40,840 nucleotides of DNA from Bacteroidales bacterium (GTDB lineage Bacteria > Bacteroidota > Bacteroidia > Bacteroidales > UBA932), in NCBI GenBank assembly GCA_030695025.1, contig JAUYTX010000093.1, positions 1-40,840 of the forward strand, written 5' to 3'. Numbering within the stretch: position 1 is the first letter of the stretch; the number at the start of each line of letters is the position of its first letter. Shown here one piece after another: positions 19,507-28,562 of the stretch. The translations under genes were made by a program, and so were the position numbers. Under the pieces are notes generated by a model. The model searched no databases. It was not told where the DNA came from and saw only the letters and a list, made by a program, of their open reading frames with translations.

Positions 19507-20031
19507 TTACTCTTTTTCTGAAAGGGTCTTTACAATACCTGCAATTTTACCACCGCCACTTGATACAAGTGCAGAGATAACATTTTGTGCAGGAGATTGA
19601 AGTAGACCAATTATGTCACCGATGAGTTCATCACGAGACTTAATTGAAATCAGTGCTTCAAGTTGGTTCTCACCAACATATGCGCACTCTTGTACCAGCG
19701 CTCCCTTAAGAACAGGTTTCCCATGCTCTTTACCGAACTCTTTAATAAGTTTGGCAGGGATGTTCACTACTTCTGTGAACATAACTGCTGTAGGGCCTTC
19801 CAGTATTGGAAACAGAGCTTCTGAGTCTGTTAGTGCTTTCTTCTCAAGAGCCTTACGTAGTAAAGTATTCTTTACAACAACAAGTTTAATCTCTTTCTCG
19901 AAGCAGGCACGACGCAGCTTTGCAGTTTTCTCGGCATTCAGCCCTGATATATCTGCAATGTAGAAATTTGGAGTTTTCTCCAACTGTGCTGCCAGACTTT
20001 CAATAATTTGTGTTTTTTCGTCTTTTTTCAT
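19507..20031 (-). CDS. rplJ: Ribosomal protein uL10
   Basis: This 174-residue protein forms the base of the L12 stalk and binds 23S rRNA. The N-terminal RNA-binding part (IADISGLNAEKTAKLRRAC; VVVKNTLLRKALEKK) and a C-terminal helix for L12 dimers are recognisable. It follows rplA by 15 bp. No long L10-type autoregulatory leader fits into that gap, so any L10 feedback would need a site elsewhere. Confidence 0.96.
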   Translation of the reverse strand: MKKDEKTQIIESLAAQLEKTPNFYIADISGLNAEKTAKLRRACFEKEIKLVVVKNTLLRKALEKKALTDSEALFPILEGPTAVMFTEVVNIPAKLIKEFGKEHGKPVLKGALVQECAYVGENQLEALISIKSRDELIGDIIGLLQSPAQNVISALVSSGGGKIAGIVKTLSEKE

Positions 20032-20046
20032 AAAATAGTAGTTATT

Positions 20047-20748
20047 TTATTCAGCAGCACTAAAAGTCTTGCTATCTACATTAATACCCGGACTCATAGT
20101 AGATGAAAGGAATACGCTCTTAACATAGGTGCCTTTAAGTGCCTGAGGTTTCAGTTTAATAACTGTATTCAGGAATTCAAGAGCGTTCTCTGCAAGTTGT
20201 TCCTGAGAGAATGAAACTTTACCTATCGAAGAGTGAACTATACCTTGTTTATCTACTTTAAAATCGATTTTACCGGCTTTAACCTCTGTAACAGCCTTAC
20301 CAACCTCCATTGTAACAGTTCCTGTTTTTGGATTAGGCATCAGACCTCTTGGACCGAGGATACGGCCAATAGCACCAATTTTTGCCATAACGGAAGGAGT
20401 ACAGATGATAACATCTATATCTGTCCAACCATTTTTGATCTTCTCGATGTATTCATCAAGTCCAACAAATTCTGCCCCGGCTGCTGTAGCCTCGGCCTCT
20501 TTATCGGGAGTACACAGTACCAGTACACGGACTGTTTTACCTGTTCCATGCGGAAGAGTCACAACGCCGCGCACCATCTGGTTCGCTTTACGAGGGTCTA
20601 CACCAAGACGAACAGCAATGTCAACAGAAGAGTCAAACTTTGTAAAAGATATCTCTTTTACCAGCTTGCAAGCCTCTGTAAGTTTATACTGCTTATCAGG
20701 GTCAACCTTAGCGTATACTATTTTTTGGTTTTTTGTTAGCTTACTCAT
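20047..20748 (-). CDS. rplA: Ribosomal protein uL1
   Basis: This 233-residue protein of the ribosomal L1 stalk has the usual N-terminus ([18 protein letters not shown]) and the family signature [18 protein letters not shown]. In other bacteria L1 also represses the L11-L1 mRNA. It lies 16 bp after rplK and is translated from the same transcript. Confidence 0.97.
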   Translation of the reverse strand: MSKLTKNQKIVYAKVDPDKQYKLTEACKLVKEISFTKFDSSVDIAVRLGVDPRKANQMVRGVVTLPHGTGKTVRVLVLCTPDKEAEATAAGAEFVGLDEYIEKIKNGWTDIDVIICTPSVMAKIGAIGRILGPRGLMPNPKTGTVTMEVGKAVTEVKAGKIDFKVDKQGIVHSSIGKVSFSQEQLAENALEFLNTVIKLKPQALKGTYVKSVFLSSTMSPGINVDSKTFSAAE

Positions 20749-20764
20749 TATCGCAGGATTTAAT

Positions 20765-21211
20765 CTAATTTACATCATCAGGGAAATTCCCTGACACAGT
20801 TATACCCATACTTCTTGCGGTTCCGGCCACCATTGTCATTGCTGACTTAAGTGTGAAAGCGTTCATATCAGGCATTTTATCTGTAGCAATTGCGCGGATT
20901 TGTTCCCAAGTCACAGAGCCTACTTTTTTACGGTTAGGTTCTGCTGAACCTGACTGTAACTTCGCAGCCTCTTTTAACTGGACGGCCACAGGTGGTTGCT
21001 TTACGATAAAAGTAAATGACTTATCGCTGTAAACGGTGATAATGACCGGCAATATCTTACCGGACCTATCCTGGGTGCGAGCATTAAACTGCTTGCAAAA
21101 GTCCATTATGTTTACACCCTTTGAACCAAGTGCCGGGCCTACCGGAGGTGAGGGATTGGCTGCTCCGCCTTTGATCTGCAATTTAATGAGAGCGGCAATT
21201 TCTTTAGCCAT
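20765..21211 (-). CDS. rplK: Ribosomal protein uL11
   Basis: This 148-residue protein of the GTPase-associated centre has the N-terminal motif [20 protein letters not shown] and the C-terminal rRNA-binding domain ([20 protein letters not shown]). Its length is slightly above the common 140-142 residues, from a short C-terminal tail. It begins 13 bp after nusG and stops with TAG. Confidence 0.97.
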   Translation of the reverse strand: MAKEIAALIKLQIKGGAANPSPPVGPALGSKGVNIMDFCKQFNARTQDRSGKILPVIITVYSDKSFTFIVKQPPVAVQLKEAAKLQSGSAEPNRKKVGSVTWEQIRAIATDKMPDMNAFTLKSAMTMVAGTARSMGITVSGNFPDDVN

Positions 21212-21224
21212 AATGATTATTTAT

Positions 21225-21779
21225 TTATTCTTTAATTACTTGAACAAAATTCAACTCCAGGAGTGTCTTTCTTCCAAAAATTTTAACCATTACCTTGAGC
21301 TTCTTCTTGTCTTCAAGAATCTCCTCAACCGCTCCATCAAAACCGTTGAACGGACCATCGATTACCTTTACAGGCTCACCGATGATAAATGGTGTAATGT
21401 TCTCCTCCTCCATATCAGCCAACTCATCTACTCGGCCAAGGATCCTGTTCACCTCCGACTGGCGGAGTGGAACCGGCTCTTTGTCTTTACCCGATTTTTC
21501 AGTGAGAAAACCTGAAACATGAGGAAGATTACGGATAAGATGCTGTATCTCTCCGGTTAGGGCTGCCTCAATAAGGATATAACCGGGGTAGAAAATCCTC
21601 TCCATACTAACTTTTTTACCATTTTTAACCTGGTAAATTTTTTCAGTAGGGATAAGAACCTGAGAAACATAGTCATCGAGGCCCAATCTCTTGATCTCGT
21701 TTTCTATGTATTCTTTGGCTTTTTTTTCCTTGCCGCCGGCTGCCCTTACGACATACCACTTTTTGGAAATTTCACTCAT
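21225..21779 (-). CDS. nusG: Transcription termination/antitermination factor NusG
   Basis: This 184-residue protein has the NusG N-terminal domain (KKWYVVRAAGGKEKKAKEYI) and a C-terminal KOW domain (GEPVKVIDGPFNGFDGAVEE). NusG binds RNA polymerase and couples it to ribosomes or Rho. I set the start at the ATG at 21779 (MSEISKKWYVV). The longer frame back to 21911 would run antiparallel-free but out of frame through secE, and its extra 44 residues match nothing in the family. secE ends 5 bp upstream. Confidence 0.96.
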   Translation of the reverse strand: MSEISKKWYVVRAAGGKEKKAKEYIENEIKRLGLDDYVSQVLIPTEKIYQVKNGKKVSMERIFYPGYILIEAALTGEIQHLIRNLPHVSGFLTEKSGKDKEPVPLRQSEVNRILGRVDELADMEEENITPFIIGEPVKVIDGPFNGFDGAVEEILEDKKKLKVMVKIFGRKTLLELNFVQVIKE

Positions 21780-21784
21780 AAAAT

Positions 21785-21979
21785 TTAGTACAACATGTTG
21801 TAAATAAATGTCATAATGTTTCTGAACCCAAAGTCCATTGCAAAAATGACCAAAGCGAAAATCAGAGAGGCAATCATTACTACGATTGCCGAGTTCTGAA
21901 GCTGTGACCAAGTTGGCCAGCTCACCTTTTTTACTAACTCAGTGTACGATTCCTGGAAGTACAATCTAATCTTGTTCAT
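21785..21979 (-). CDS. secE: Preprotein translocase subunit SecE
   Basis: This 64-residue protein has the short single-span form of SecE. An amphipathic helix carrying ESYTELVKKVSWPTW precedes one hydrophobic membrane segment at about 30-52. It clamps SecY in the inner membrane. The position between tRNA-Trp and nusG is the classical one. Confidence 0.95.
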   Translation of the reverse strand: MNKIRLYFQESYTELVKKVSWPTWSQLQNSAIVVMIASLIFALVIFAMDFGFRNIMTFIYNMLY

Positions 21980-22062
21980 CTTTATATGATTGCGGTCTTT
22001 AACATTGGAAGCTGTTGTTCTGACCGGTTACTATTAACTCCGGCACGTAACTGCCGTTGTTG

Positions 22063-22133
22063 CAGGGGCAGAGAGATTCGAACTCCCATCAACGGTTTTG
22101 GAGACCGCTATTCTACCCTTGAACTATGCCCCT
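22063..22133 (-). tRNA. tRNA-Trp (CCA)
   Basis: A 71-nt cloverleaf with acceptor stem AGGGGCA/TGCCCCT, discriminator G (normal for Trp), and anticodon loop CTCCAAA flanked by GCGGT/ACCGT. The anticodon CCA lies at 22099-22101 (reverse strand). The 3' CCA tail is not encoded. It sits between tuf and secE. Confidence 0.97.
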
Positions 22134-22146
22134 GTATAATTATAAC

Positions 22147-22175
22147 AGGTCAGTCACCTTTTGGGTGACTAACCT
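22147..22175 (-). promoter_or_regulatory. Stem-loop between tuf and tRNA-Trp
   Basis: A 12-bp stem with one mismatch pairs 22147-22158 (AGGTCAGTCACC on the plus strand) with 22164-22175, with a 5-nt loop. There is no T-run on the minus-strand 3' side. It looks more like an RNA processing or stabilising structure at the tuf 3' end than a terminator. Transcription probably continues into tRNA-Trp and secE. Confidence 0.5.
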
Positions 22176-22190
22176 GAACTATTAATCTGA

Positions 22191-23378
22191 TTAGTCGACG
22201 ATCTCAGTTACCTGACCGGCACCAACCGTACGTCCACCTTCGCGGATAGCGAAACGAAGACCTTGGTTGATAGCAACAGGGTAGATCAATTCAACAGTAA
22301 TTGTAACGTTATCACCAGGCATAACCATCTCTGTTCCTTCAGGAAGCATAATTTCTCCTGTGATATCCAGTGTGCGGATAAAGAACTGAGGACGGTATCT
22401 GTTGTGGAATGGAGTGTGACGTCCACCTTCATCTTTCTTAAGAACGTAGATCTCAGCTTTGAATTTAGTGTGAGGAGTAATTGTGTTTGGCTTAGCAATT
22501 ACCTGACCACGTTTGATCTCTTTCTTGTCAATACCACGAAGAAGAAGACCTACGTTATCACCAGCTTCACCTCTGTCAAGGATCTTACGGAACATCTCAA
22601 CTCCGGTACAAGTAGATTTCTTTGGCTCTTCACCAAGACCGATAATCTGAACCTCTTCTCCTGTTTTGATTACACCTGTCTCGATACGACCGGTAGCAAC
22701 TGTTCCACGACCTGTGATTGAGAATACGTCCTCAACAGGCATAAGGAAAGGTTTTTCATTTTCACGTGGAGGAATTGGAATGTACTCGTCAACGTATTTC
22801 ATAAGTTCTACAACTTTATCTTCCCACTGTGGGTCACCGTTAAGTGCACCTAGAGCAGAACCGCGAACAACAGGAGCGTTATCGCCGTCAAATTTGTAGA
22901 AGCTAAGAAGTTCACGAACCTCCATCTCAACGAGGTCAATCATCTCAGGATCATCAACAATGTCAACTTTGTTAAGGAATACCACAATCTTAGGTACGTT
23001 CACCTGACGTGCAAGCAGGATGTGCTCGCGAGTCTGAGGCATAGGACCATCAGTTGCCGCAACTACAAGAATAGCACCGTCCATCTGAGCAGCACCTGTA
23101 ACCATGTTTTTAACGTAGTCGGCGTGACCAGGGCAGTCAACGTGAGCATAGTGACGATTTTCTGTCTGGTACTCAACGTGAGCGGTGTTAATAGTAATAC
23201 CACGCTCTTTTTCTTCAGGAGCGTTATCGATAGAGTCAAATGAACGAATTTCAGACAGACCCTTTCTTGCCAGTACCATAGTGATAGCCGCAGTCAAAGT
23301 GGTTTTACCATGGTCAACGTGACCGATGGTTCCGACGTTTACGTGTGGCTTGTCCCTTTTAAAAGTTTCTTTTGCCAT
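22191..23378 (-). CDS. tuf: Translation elongation factor EF-Tu
   Basis: This 395-residue GTPase delivers aminoacyl-tRNA to the ribosome. The G1 motif GHVDHGKT is at residues 19-26, followed by [20 protein letters not shown] and NKVD. Domains 2 and 3 are complete, ending in [15 protein letters not shown]. The start at 23378 ([17 protein letters not shown]) is the universal EF-Tu start; the open frame further upstream runs through the antisense of nothing but the tRNA-Thr gene and is not coding. Four tRNA genes precede it, so it is probably cotranscribed with them from the promoter at 23816-23846. Confidence 0.98.
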   Translation of the reverse strand: MAKETFKRDKPHVNVGTIGHVDHGKTTLTAAITMVLARKGLSEIRSFDSIDNAPEEKERGITINTAHVEYQTENRHYAHVDCPGHADYVKNMVTGAAQMDGAILVVAATDGPMPQTREHILLARQVNVPKIVVFLNKVDIVDDPEMIDLVEMEVRELLSFYKFDGDNAPVVRGSALGALNGDPQWEDKVVELMKYVDEYIPIPPRENEKPFLMPVEDVFSITGRGTVATGRIETGVIKTGEEVQIIGLGEEPKKSTCTGVEMFRKILDRGEAGDNVGLLLRGIDKKEIKRGQVIAKPNTITPHTKFKAEIYVLKKDEGGRHTPFHNRYRPQFFIRTLDITGEIMLPEGTEMVMPGDNVTITVELIYPVAINQGLRFAIREGGRTVGAGQVTEIVD

Positions 23379-23423
23379 AATGTTTGAATTTTTAAATATA
23401 ATTAAATTTTTACACACTTGTAG

Positions 23424-23495
23424 AGCCGGTGACGGGAATTGAACCCGTGACCTCTTCCTTACCAAGGAAGCGCTCTACCTCTGAGCTACACTGGC
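23424..23495 (-). tRNA. tRNA-Thr (GGT)
   Basis: A 72-nt cloverleaf with anticodon loop TTGGTAA between CTTCC/GGAAG and T-loop TTCAATT. The acceptor strands GCCAGTG and CACCGGC pair except for an A-C mismatch at 4-69. It lies 45 bp upstream of tuf. Confidence 0.95.
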
Positions 23496-23504
23496 TTACT
23501 ATAG

Positions 23505-23577
23505 AGCGGAAGACGAGGTTCGAACTCGCGACCCTCAGCTTGGAAGGCTGATGCTCTACCAACTGAGCTACTTCCGC
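23505..23577 (-). tRNA. tRNA-Gly (TCC)
   Basis: A 73-nt cloverleaf with acceptor GCGGAAG/CTTCCGC, anticodon loop CTTCCAA between TCAGC and GCTGA, and T-loop TTCGAAC. It is separated by 9 bp from the downstream tRNA-Thr. Confidence 0.97.
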
Positions 23578-23592
23578 GATAAATAATAAAAG

Positions 23593-23675
23593 TGGGGAGA
23601 GCAGGATTCGAACCTACGAAGGCGTACGCCAGCAGATTTACAGTCTGCCCCAGTTGGCCACTTTGGTATCTCCCC
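23593..23675 (-). tRNA. tRNA-Tyr (GTA)
   Basis: An 83-nt class II tRNA with a long variable arm. The acceptor is GGGGAGA/TCTCCCC with discriminator A, and the anticodon loop is CTGTAAA between GCAGA and TCTGC. Confidence 0.97.
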
Positions 23676-23705
23676 ATAATGAATAATTTCAAAAAACTTT
23701 TTTCG

Positions 23706-23779
23706 AGCCGATGGAGGGATTCGAACCCCCGACCAGCTGATTACAAATCAGCTGCTCTGGCCAACTGAGCTACATCGGC
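23706..23779 (-). tRNA. tRNA-Thr (TGT)
   Basis: A 74-nt cloverleaf with acceptor GCCGATG/CATCGGC, anticodon loop TTTGTAA between GCTGA and TCAGC, and T-loop TTCGAAT. It is the first gene of the tRNA-tuf transcript. Confidence 0.97.
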
Positions 23780-23815
23780 GTTATGTCAATTTTCCCCTCC
23801 ACGTTTTGGGGACTG

Positions 23816-23846
23816 CAAAGATATATGTTTTTGATTAAACTCCAAA
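23816..23846 (-). promoter_or_regulatory. Promoter of the tRNA-tuf-secE-rpoBC block
   Basis: On the minus strand TTTG (23843-23846) is followed after exactly 19 bp by TATCTTTG (23816-23823), a full match to the Bacteroidota -33/-7 consensus. The predicted start near 23809 is about 30 bp before the first tRNA. Confidence 0.85.
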
Positions 23847-23876
23847 AAATTTTAAGTAAAAAGTGAGACTCCGGAA

Positions 23877-25274
23877 TTACACAAAAACCAATAACCCTAT
23901 TCTGTAAGCAAAAAATCCTGCAATCCAGGCAACTGCAATAGTACTGAATATTGAGATCAGAGCCCATTTCCAGGTCCCGGTCTCCTTCTTTATTGTAAAT
24001 GCAGTAGCTACACAAGGCATGTACAATAAAGCAAAAATCATGAAAGAGAGTGCATTTGCCTTATTAAAGACCTTCTCTTCCTTTATCCTGGCCATTAATG
24101 ATGTGTTAATCTGCTCATCCGATACAGAATCTTCCTCTGCCTGATAAACCACACCAAGTGTGCTAATAATAAATTCCTTAGCCGTAATACCGGTAACAAG
24201 ACTTACGCTCATCTTCCAGTCAAACCCAAGAGGTTTGAGTGCAGGCTCGACAACTCTTCCAAAATGTTCCAGATATGATACCCTTCCAGCATCAGGATTG
24301 GCTTTATCTTTTAACGGGAAATAGTCCAGTGCCCATACAATTATTACTGCCAGGAGCACTACCGTACCAATCTTCTTTACATATTGCCAGGCTGCATCCC
24401 ACATATTTTCAACAGAGTAGACAAACGACGGTCTCCTGTATCTTGGAAGCGGAATAGAAAAATCTTTTATTCCAAAGTTGAAGAAGATTTTTCTGAACAA
24501 TATGGCCATTCCTATACCAACCAAAATTCCTCCGAAATATAGCAGACTAAGTGCTAAAACCTGATTGTCCGGGAAGAAAATTCCGGAGAATAGTAAAAAC
24601 GTGGGGATTCTTGCACTGCAGGGAATGTAGGGAATCATTAGCATTGTAAGAATTCTGTCCGATTTTCTCTTTATTGTTCTGGTAGCCATTATTGCCGGAA
24701 CATTACACCCAAATCCCATAAGCAGAGGAATAAATGAACTGCCGTGCAGTCCGATCCTGTGCATGTACCTGTCCATTATTGTAGCGGCTCTTGATATATA
24801 TTCAGTCTCCTGTAATAATGAAAGGAAAAAGAATAGTATAAGAATATTGGGAAGAAAGGCCAGAACGCTTCCCACACCCATAATAACACCCTGACTCAGA
24901 AAATCGGCAAACCAACCCTGTGTCATGTTATCCCGGATAAACATGGCTCCAAGGTTCATAAGATGCTCAATACCGGCCTGAGGATATGCTCCAAGTCTGA
25001 ATGTAAAGAAGAATATGAGCCAGATTATTAGAATAAACGCCAAAAGACCCCAAACCGGGTGAGTAAGATAGGAGTCAAGTCTGGAGGTCTGTTCCTGACT
25101 ATATTCTCTTAAATCTTTTAGTTTATTGTGGTGATGGTGTCCTTTGTGACCGCCTTTATGATCTCCTTTGTGCTCTCCTCTTCTGTGGTGACCCTTTCCA
25201 GGATTCTCCTTCTCACTTTTATATGCAAAGTGGTCAAAGACCACTTGGGGTTTTTTATTTTTTTCGTGCGACAT
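23877..25274 (-). CDS. feoB: FeoB-type ferrous iron transporter membrane core, without GTPase domain
   Basis: This 465-residue protein matches the membrane part of FeoB: the first core helix after LTHPVWGLLAF (from about residue 70), the conserved GFGCNVPAIMATRTI and MIPYIPCSARIP motifs, ITAKEFIISTLGVVY, and YMPCVATAFTIKKE. The N-terminal G-protein domain of normal FeoB (about 270 residues, with GNPNxGKT-like motifs) is absent. In its place is a charged His-rich stretch at 29-49 (GEHKGDHKGGHKGHHHH). No room is left upstream for the missing domain, because the start overlaps the last 20 bp of the intact dxs gene. The protein probably moves Fe(II) or another divalent metal across the inner membrane. 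A partner GTPase may be encoded elsewhere, or the His-rich tail may serve metal capture; both are inference. Confidence 0.85.
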   Translation of the reverse strand: MSHEKNKKPQVVFDHFAYKSEKENPGKGHHRRGEHKGDHKGGHKGHHHHNKLKDLREYSQEQTSRLDSYLTHPVWGLLAFILIIWLIFFFTFRLGAYPQAGIEHLMNLGAMFIRDNMTQGWFADFLSQGVIMGVGSVLAFLPNILILFFFLSLLQETEYISRAATIMDRYMHRIGLHGSSFIPLLMGFGCNVPAIMATRTIKRKSDRILTMLMIPYIPCSARIPTFLLFSGIFFPDNQVLALSLLYFGGILVGIGMAILFRKIFFNFGIKDFSIPLPRYRRPSFVYSVENMWDAAWQYVKKIGTVVLLAVIIVWALDYFPLKDKANPDAGRVSYLEHFGRVVEPALKPLGFDWKMSVSLVTGITAKEFIISTLGVVYQAEEDSVSDEQINTSLMARIKEEKVFNKANALSFMIFALLYMPCVATAFTIKKETGTWKWALISIFSTIAVAWIAGFFAYRIGLLVFV

Positions 25275-27123
25275 TAATTATAGTATTATAAATGCCGTTT
25301 ACATCATATCCGCATTCGCCGATAAGTTCTTCAACGGTACCCTGTTCAATAAATCTGTCCGGAACTCCCAGTCCAATAACCTTAACATTAAGGGAATTAG
25401 TGGCAACATATTCCGATACGGCAGAGTACAGGCCTCCTGAAACAGAGCCATCCTCTACAGTAATGATTGTTTTGCACCCGGCAGCCGCACAATTGATTGC
25501 GTCTATATCTAAAGGTTTTATAAACCGCATATTGTAATGCATAATGTTTATACCACTCTCCTTTGCCTTTTCGGCTGCAATAATTACGCTATTGCCAACA
25601 GGTCCTATTGATAAAACTGCAATGTCACTACCATCCTGCAAAAGCTGAGCTTTGCCGGGCTCAATTTTTTTAAAATTACCCTTCCACTCCAGCCCCTCTC
25701 CGTAACCTCTTGGATATCTTATTGCTGTTGCACCATATTCAGGAAACTGTACTGAGTATAATATGTCTTTAAGTTCAACCTCATTCAGAGGTGAAAAAAT
25801 TGTCAGATTTGGTACGCATCTCAGGTATGCCAAATCAAAAACCCCATGGTGTGTTGCCCCATCTTCACCTACAATTCCTGCCCTGTCGAGGCAAAATATC
25901 ACCTTAAGTTTTTGAGTAGCAACATCATGTATTACATTGTCATATGCTCTTTGCATGAAACTGGAGTAGATATTGCAGTAGGGTAGAAGACCCTGGGTGG
26001 CCAGACCGGCCGAAAAAGTTACTGCATGCTGCTCTGCTATTCCAACATCAAAGGCTCTGTTTGGCATCTCCTTCATAAGAATGTTCATTGAACATCCGGT
26101 AGGCATTGCAGGAGTAACCCCTACAATTTTAACGTTTTCCCTTGCTAGTGAAAGGAGGGTCTCTCCAAAAACATCCTGGTACCTTGATCTTTTTTCATCA
26201 GGAGATGATATTCTTTTTCCGGTATTTTTATCGAAAGTTCCCGGCGCATGCCATACAATCTGGTCATTTTCAGCCGGTATATACCCCTTGCCCTTTTTTG
26301 TAATAATATGGAGAAGCTTGGGCCCGGGAATATCTTTAATATGCCCTAATGTCTTAATGAGTTTGGGCAGATCATTACCGTCAACAACGCCAAAATAGCG
26401 GAAGCCCAGGGATTCAAAGAGTGAGCCTGAACGGAAAAATGCAACTTTGGTGCTGAATGTAAATCTTTGGAAAAGCGTTCTCAGTTTCTTTGAACCGATT
26501 ATATTCCAGATTCTGTTTTTGGTCTCGTTGTAGATTTGAGATGTGGTAATTTTCAACAAATGGTTGTGAAGCGCTCCCACATTGGGGTCAATAGATATCT
26601 GATTATCGTTAAGGATAACAAGAATATCGGACTGTTTCGCACCTGCGTTGTTAAGCCCTTCAAAAGCAAGGCCACCAGTTAGAGCACCGTCACCAATTAT
26701 TGCAACTACTTTATTTTTGTTGTTGTTAATCTCAGAGGCTACTACCATTCCCAATGCGGCAGATATTGAAGTAGATGAGTGGCCTACGCCAAATGCATCG
26801 TACTTACTTTCGCTCATTTTCGGGAAACCACTGAGACCTTTATATTTTCTATTGTTAACGAATTGATCTCTTCTCCCTGTTAAAATTTTGTGGGCGTAGG
26901 CCTGATGGCCTACATCCCACACAATTTTATCTTTAGGAGTGTTGTATAAGTAATGGAGTGCAACACTAAGTTCAACTGTCCCCAGACTGGCACCAATATG
27001 ACCCGGATTTTGAGAACAGCAGGATATTATATGTTCCCGTATTTCGGCACATAATTTCTGCAGCTCCTCTTTTCCCAGCCCCTTTATATCATCGGGTGAA
27101 TTGATCTTACTTAATAGCTCCAT
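25255..27123 (-). CDS. dxs: 1-deoxy-D-xylulose-5-phosphate synthase
   Basis: This 622-residue protein catalyses the first step of the MEP isoprenoid pathway, joining pyruvate and glyceraldehyde-3-phosphate with TPP. The TPP-binding GDGALTGGLAFEGLNNAG motif is at about 149-166. The transketolase-type central segment (DRAGIVGEDGATHHGVFDL) and C-terminal domain are complete, so the length equals that of E. coli Dxs. It begins 32 bp after the MFS gene and overlaps the next gene by 20 bp, suggesting coupled translation. Confidence 0.97.
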   Translation of the reverse strand: MELLSKINSPDDIKGLGKEELQKLCAEIREHIISCCSQNPGHIGASLGTVELSVALHYLYNTPKDKIVWDVGHQAYAHKILTGRRDQFVNNRKYKGLSGFPKMSESKYDAFGVGHSSTSISAALGMVVASEINNNKNKVVAIIGDGALTGGLAFEGLNNAGAKQSDILVILNDNQISIDPNVGALHNHLLKITTSQIYNETKNRIWNIIGSKKLRTLFQRFTFSTKVAFFRSGSLFESLGFRYFGVVDGNDLPKLIKTLGHIKDIPGPKLLHIITKKGKGYIPAENDQIVWHAPGTFDKNTGKRISSPDEKRSRYQDVFGETLLSLARENVKIVGVTPAMPTGCSMNILMKEMPNRAFDVGIAEQHAVTFSAGLATQGLLPYCNIYSSFMQRAYDNVIHDVATQKLKVIFCLDRAGIVGEDGATHHGVFDLAYLRCVPNLTIFSPLNEVELKDILYSVQFPEYGATAIRYPRGYGEGLEWKGNFKKIEPGKAQLLQDGSDIAVLSIGPVGNSVIIAAEKAKESGINIMHYNMRFIKPLDIDAINCAAAGCKTIITVEDGSVSGGLYSAVSEYVATNSLNVKVIGLGVPDRFIEQGTVEELIGECGYDVNGIYNTIINVARKK

Positions 27124-27155
27124 AGGACATTATAACAACAAACTAACATAAGAGT

Positions 27156-28520
27156 TTATTTTTTTATGTTAGGTAACTGAAGTCCGTATCCTTTTTTCTT
27201 ATCTTCAATTTTTACCATGAATGCAAGAAGTATTGCAAATGAACACATTCCGGCAAAAATCATCATAGGTAAAGTATAGTCGTATTTGTTTACCTCTATT
27301 CCGTTAAGTACATGTGTTCCGATGATGCAATATTTATCCAGAACATAACCGATCAGTACAGGCATTCCCCACAAACCAATATTTTGAATAAAGAAAGTTA
27401 GTGCATATGTTGTTCCAAGTTGTCTTTCAGGCATGATCTTAGCCAGTGAAGGCCACATTGCAGAAGGAACCATAGAGAATGCAACACCAAGAAGGATCAT
27501 CAGAATAACAGCCGCAATCCAGTGATCAATAAACGGCATGGCAAACAGGGTGTGTATAATTACAATCATAAAAGATCCAATGATCATAAGGTCTGCACCG
27601 TGACCGATTTTGTCATAGATTCTGCCGAACAGAGGTGTAAGGATTATTGCCCCGAATGGAAGCATACCCGGTATTGTTCCGGCAAGTTTAGGATCAACCG
27701 AGAATTTATTTACCATAAGGTCGGTTGCATATTTGATAAAAGGAAATGCTGCAGAATAGAAAACAACACAAAGTAGTGCAATTAACCAAAAACCTTTATT
27801 GGTAAGGATTGACTTAACATCTTTCATGTTGAATGACTCTTCAGCCTCAATCTCAAGCTTCATCTGAGTGTCAAGCTTCTTGTCGTAAAATGCGTACACC
27901 ATAAATGCAAGGCTACCTGCAATCATAAGCGCAAGACCGAAAAATACAGAAGGAGAAACACTTTGATACTTAGCAGCAATCATAGGAGAGAAAATAAGTG
28001 CAGCGGCTGAACCCATACGGGCGATTGAGAGTTGCATACCCATTGCAAGTGCAAGCTCTTTGCCTTTAAACCATTTAACTATTGATTTGCTGACAGTTAT
28101 ACCTGCAACTTCGGCTCCGACACCGAATATTCCGAACCCGACAACAACCCAAACAACCTGAGCCTTGAGCCCAAAAATTGACGCAGCGTGAATAAGTTCA
28201 GGAGATGAAATTGCCCAGTATTTAATGACAAGACCAACAACCATGAAGAGACACGAGGTTATACCGCTGAAACGGATACCCATTCTGTCGAGCATAATGC
28301 CTCCAAGAATAAGTAATCCAAGGAAAACATTAAAAAGAGAGTATGAACTGCTGAACCATCCGTATTCGGTACTTGTCCACTGATTGTGCTGTTCGAGCAT
28401 TGTTTTCAACGGAGAGAAAATGTCCGATGCCAGATAAGCTGCAAACATAGTCAGCGCCACCAGCAGCAGCATTGACCAGCGCATAACGGCTGAATCCTTG
28501 AGATTGGTAGTTTTTTTCAT
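27156..28520 (-). CDS. Major facilitator superfamily transporter
   Basis: This 454-residue inner-membrane protein has about 12 hydrophobic segments with a central cytoplasmic loop (residues about 212-230, acidic: LEIEAEESFNMKD). The loop after helix 2 carries an MFS motif-A-like GGIMLDRMGIRFSG, and its second-half equivalent is FGRIYDKIGHG. The overall pattern recalls MFSD1-like members of the superfamily, but I cannot name the substrate. It lies 42 bp after purA and 32 bp before dxs, within a run of housekeeping genes, which gives no clear substrate clue. Confidence 0.85.
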   Translation of the reverse strand: MKKTTNLKDSAVMRWSMLLLVALTMFAAYLASDIFSPLKTMLEQHNQWTSTEYGWFSSSYSLFNVFLGLLILGGIMLDRMGIRFSGITSCLFMVVGLVIKYWAISSPELIHAASIFGLKAQVVWVVVGFGIFGVGAEVAGITVSKSIVKWFKGKELALAMGMQLSIARMGSAAALIFSPMIAAKYQSVSPSVFFGLALMIAGSLAFMVYAFYDKKLDTQMKLEIEAEESFNMKDVKSILTNKGFWLIALLCVVFYSAAFPFIKYATDLMVNKFSVDPKLAGTIPGMLPFGAIILTPLFGRIYDKIGHGADLMIIGSFMIVIIHTLFAMPFIDHWIAAVILMILLGVAFSMVPSAMWPSLAKIMPERQLGTTYALTFFIQNIGLWGMPVLIGYVLDKYCIIGTHVLNGIEVNKYDYTLPMMIFAGMCSFAILLAFMVKIEDKKKGYGLQLPNIKK

Positions 28521-28562
28521 AAAAAAAATTAATGATTAGTGTGTATTGATAATTGAAAAATC

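Noticed and set aside
20233-20739. Long plus-strand ORF (168 codons) opposite rplA
   Set aside because: It is antisense to a complete, well-conserved ribosomal protein gene and has no recognisable domain; the same holds for other long ORFs opposite rpoB, rpoC, purA and lysS.
21780-21911. N-terminal extension of nusG
   Set aside because: It overlaps secE in another frame and matches nothing in NusG; the start MSEISKKWYVV is typical.
23379-23465. N-terminal extension of tuf
   Set aside because: It runs over the tRNA-Thr(GGT) gene on the same strand and has no EF-Tu homology.
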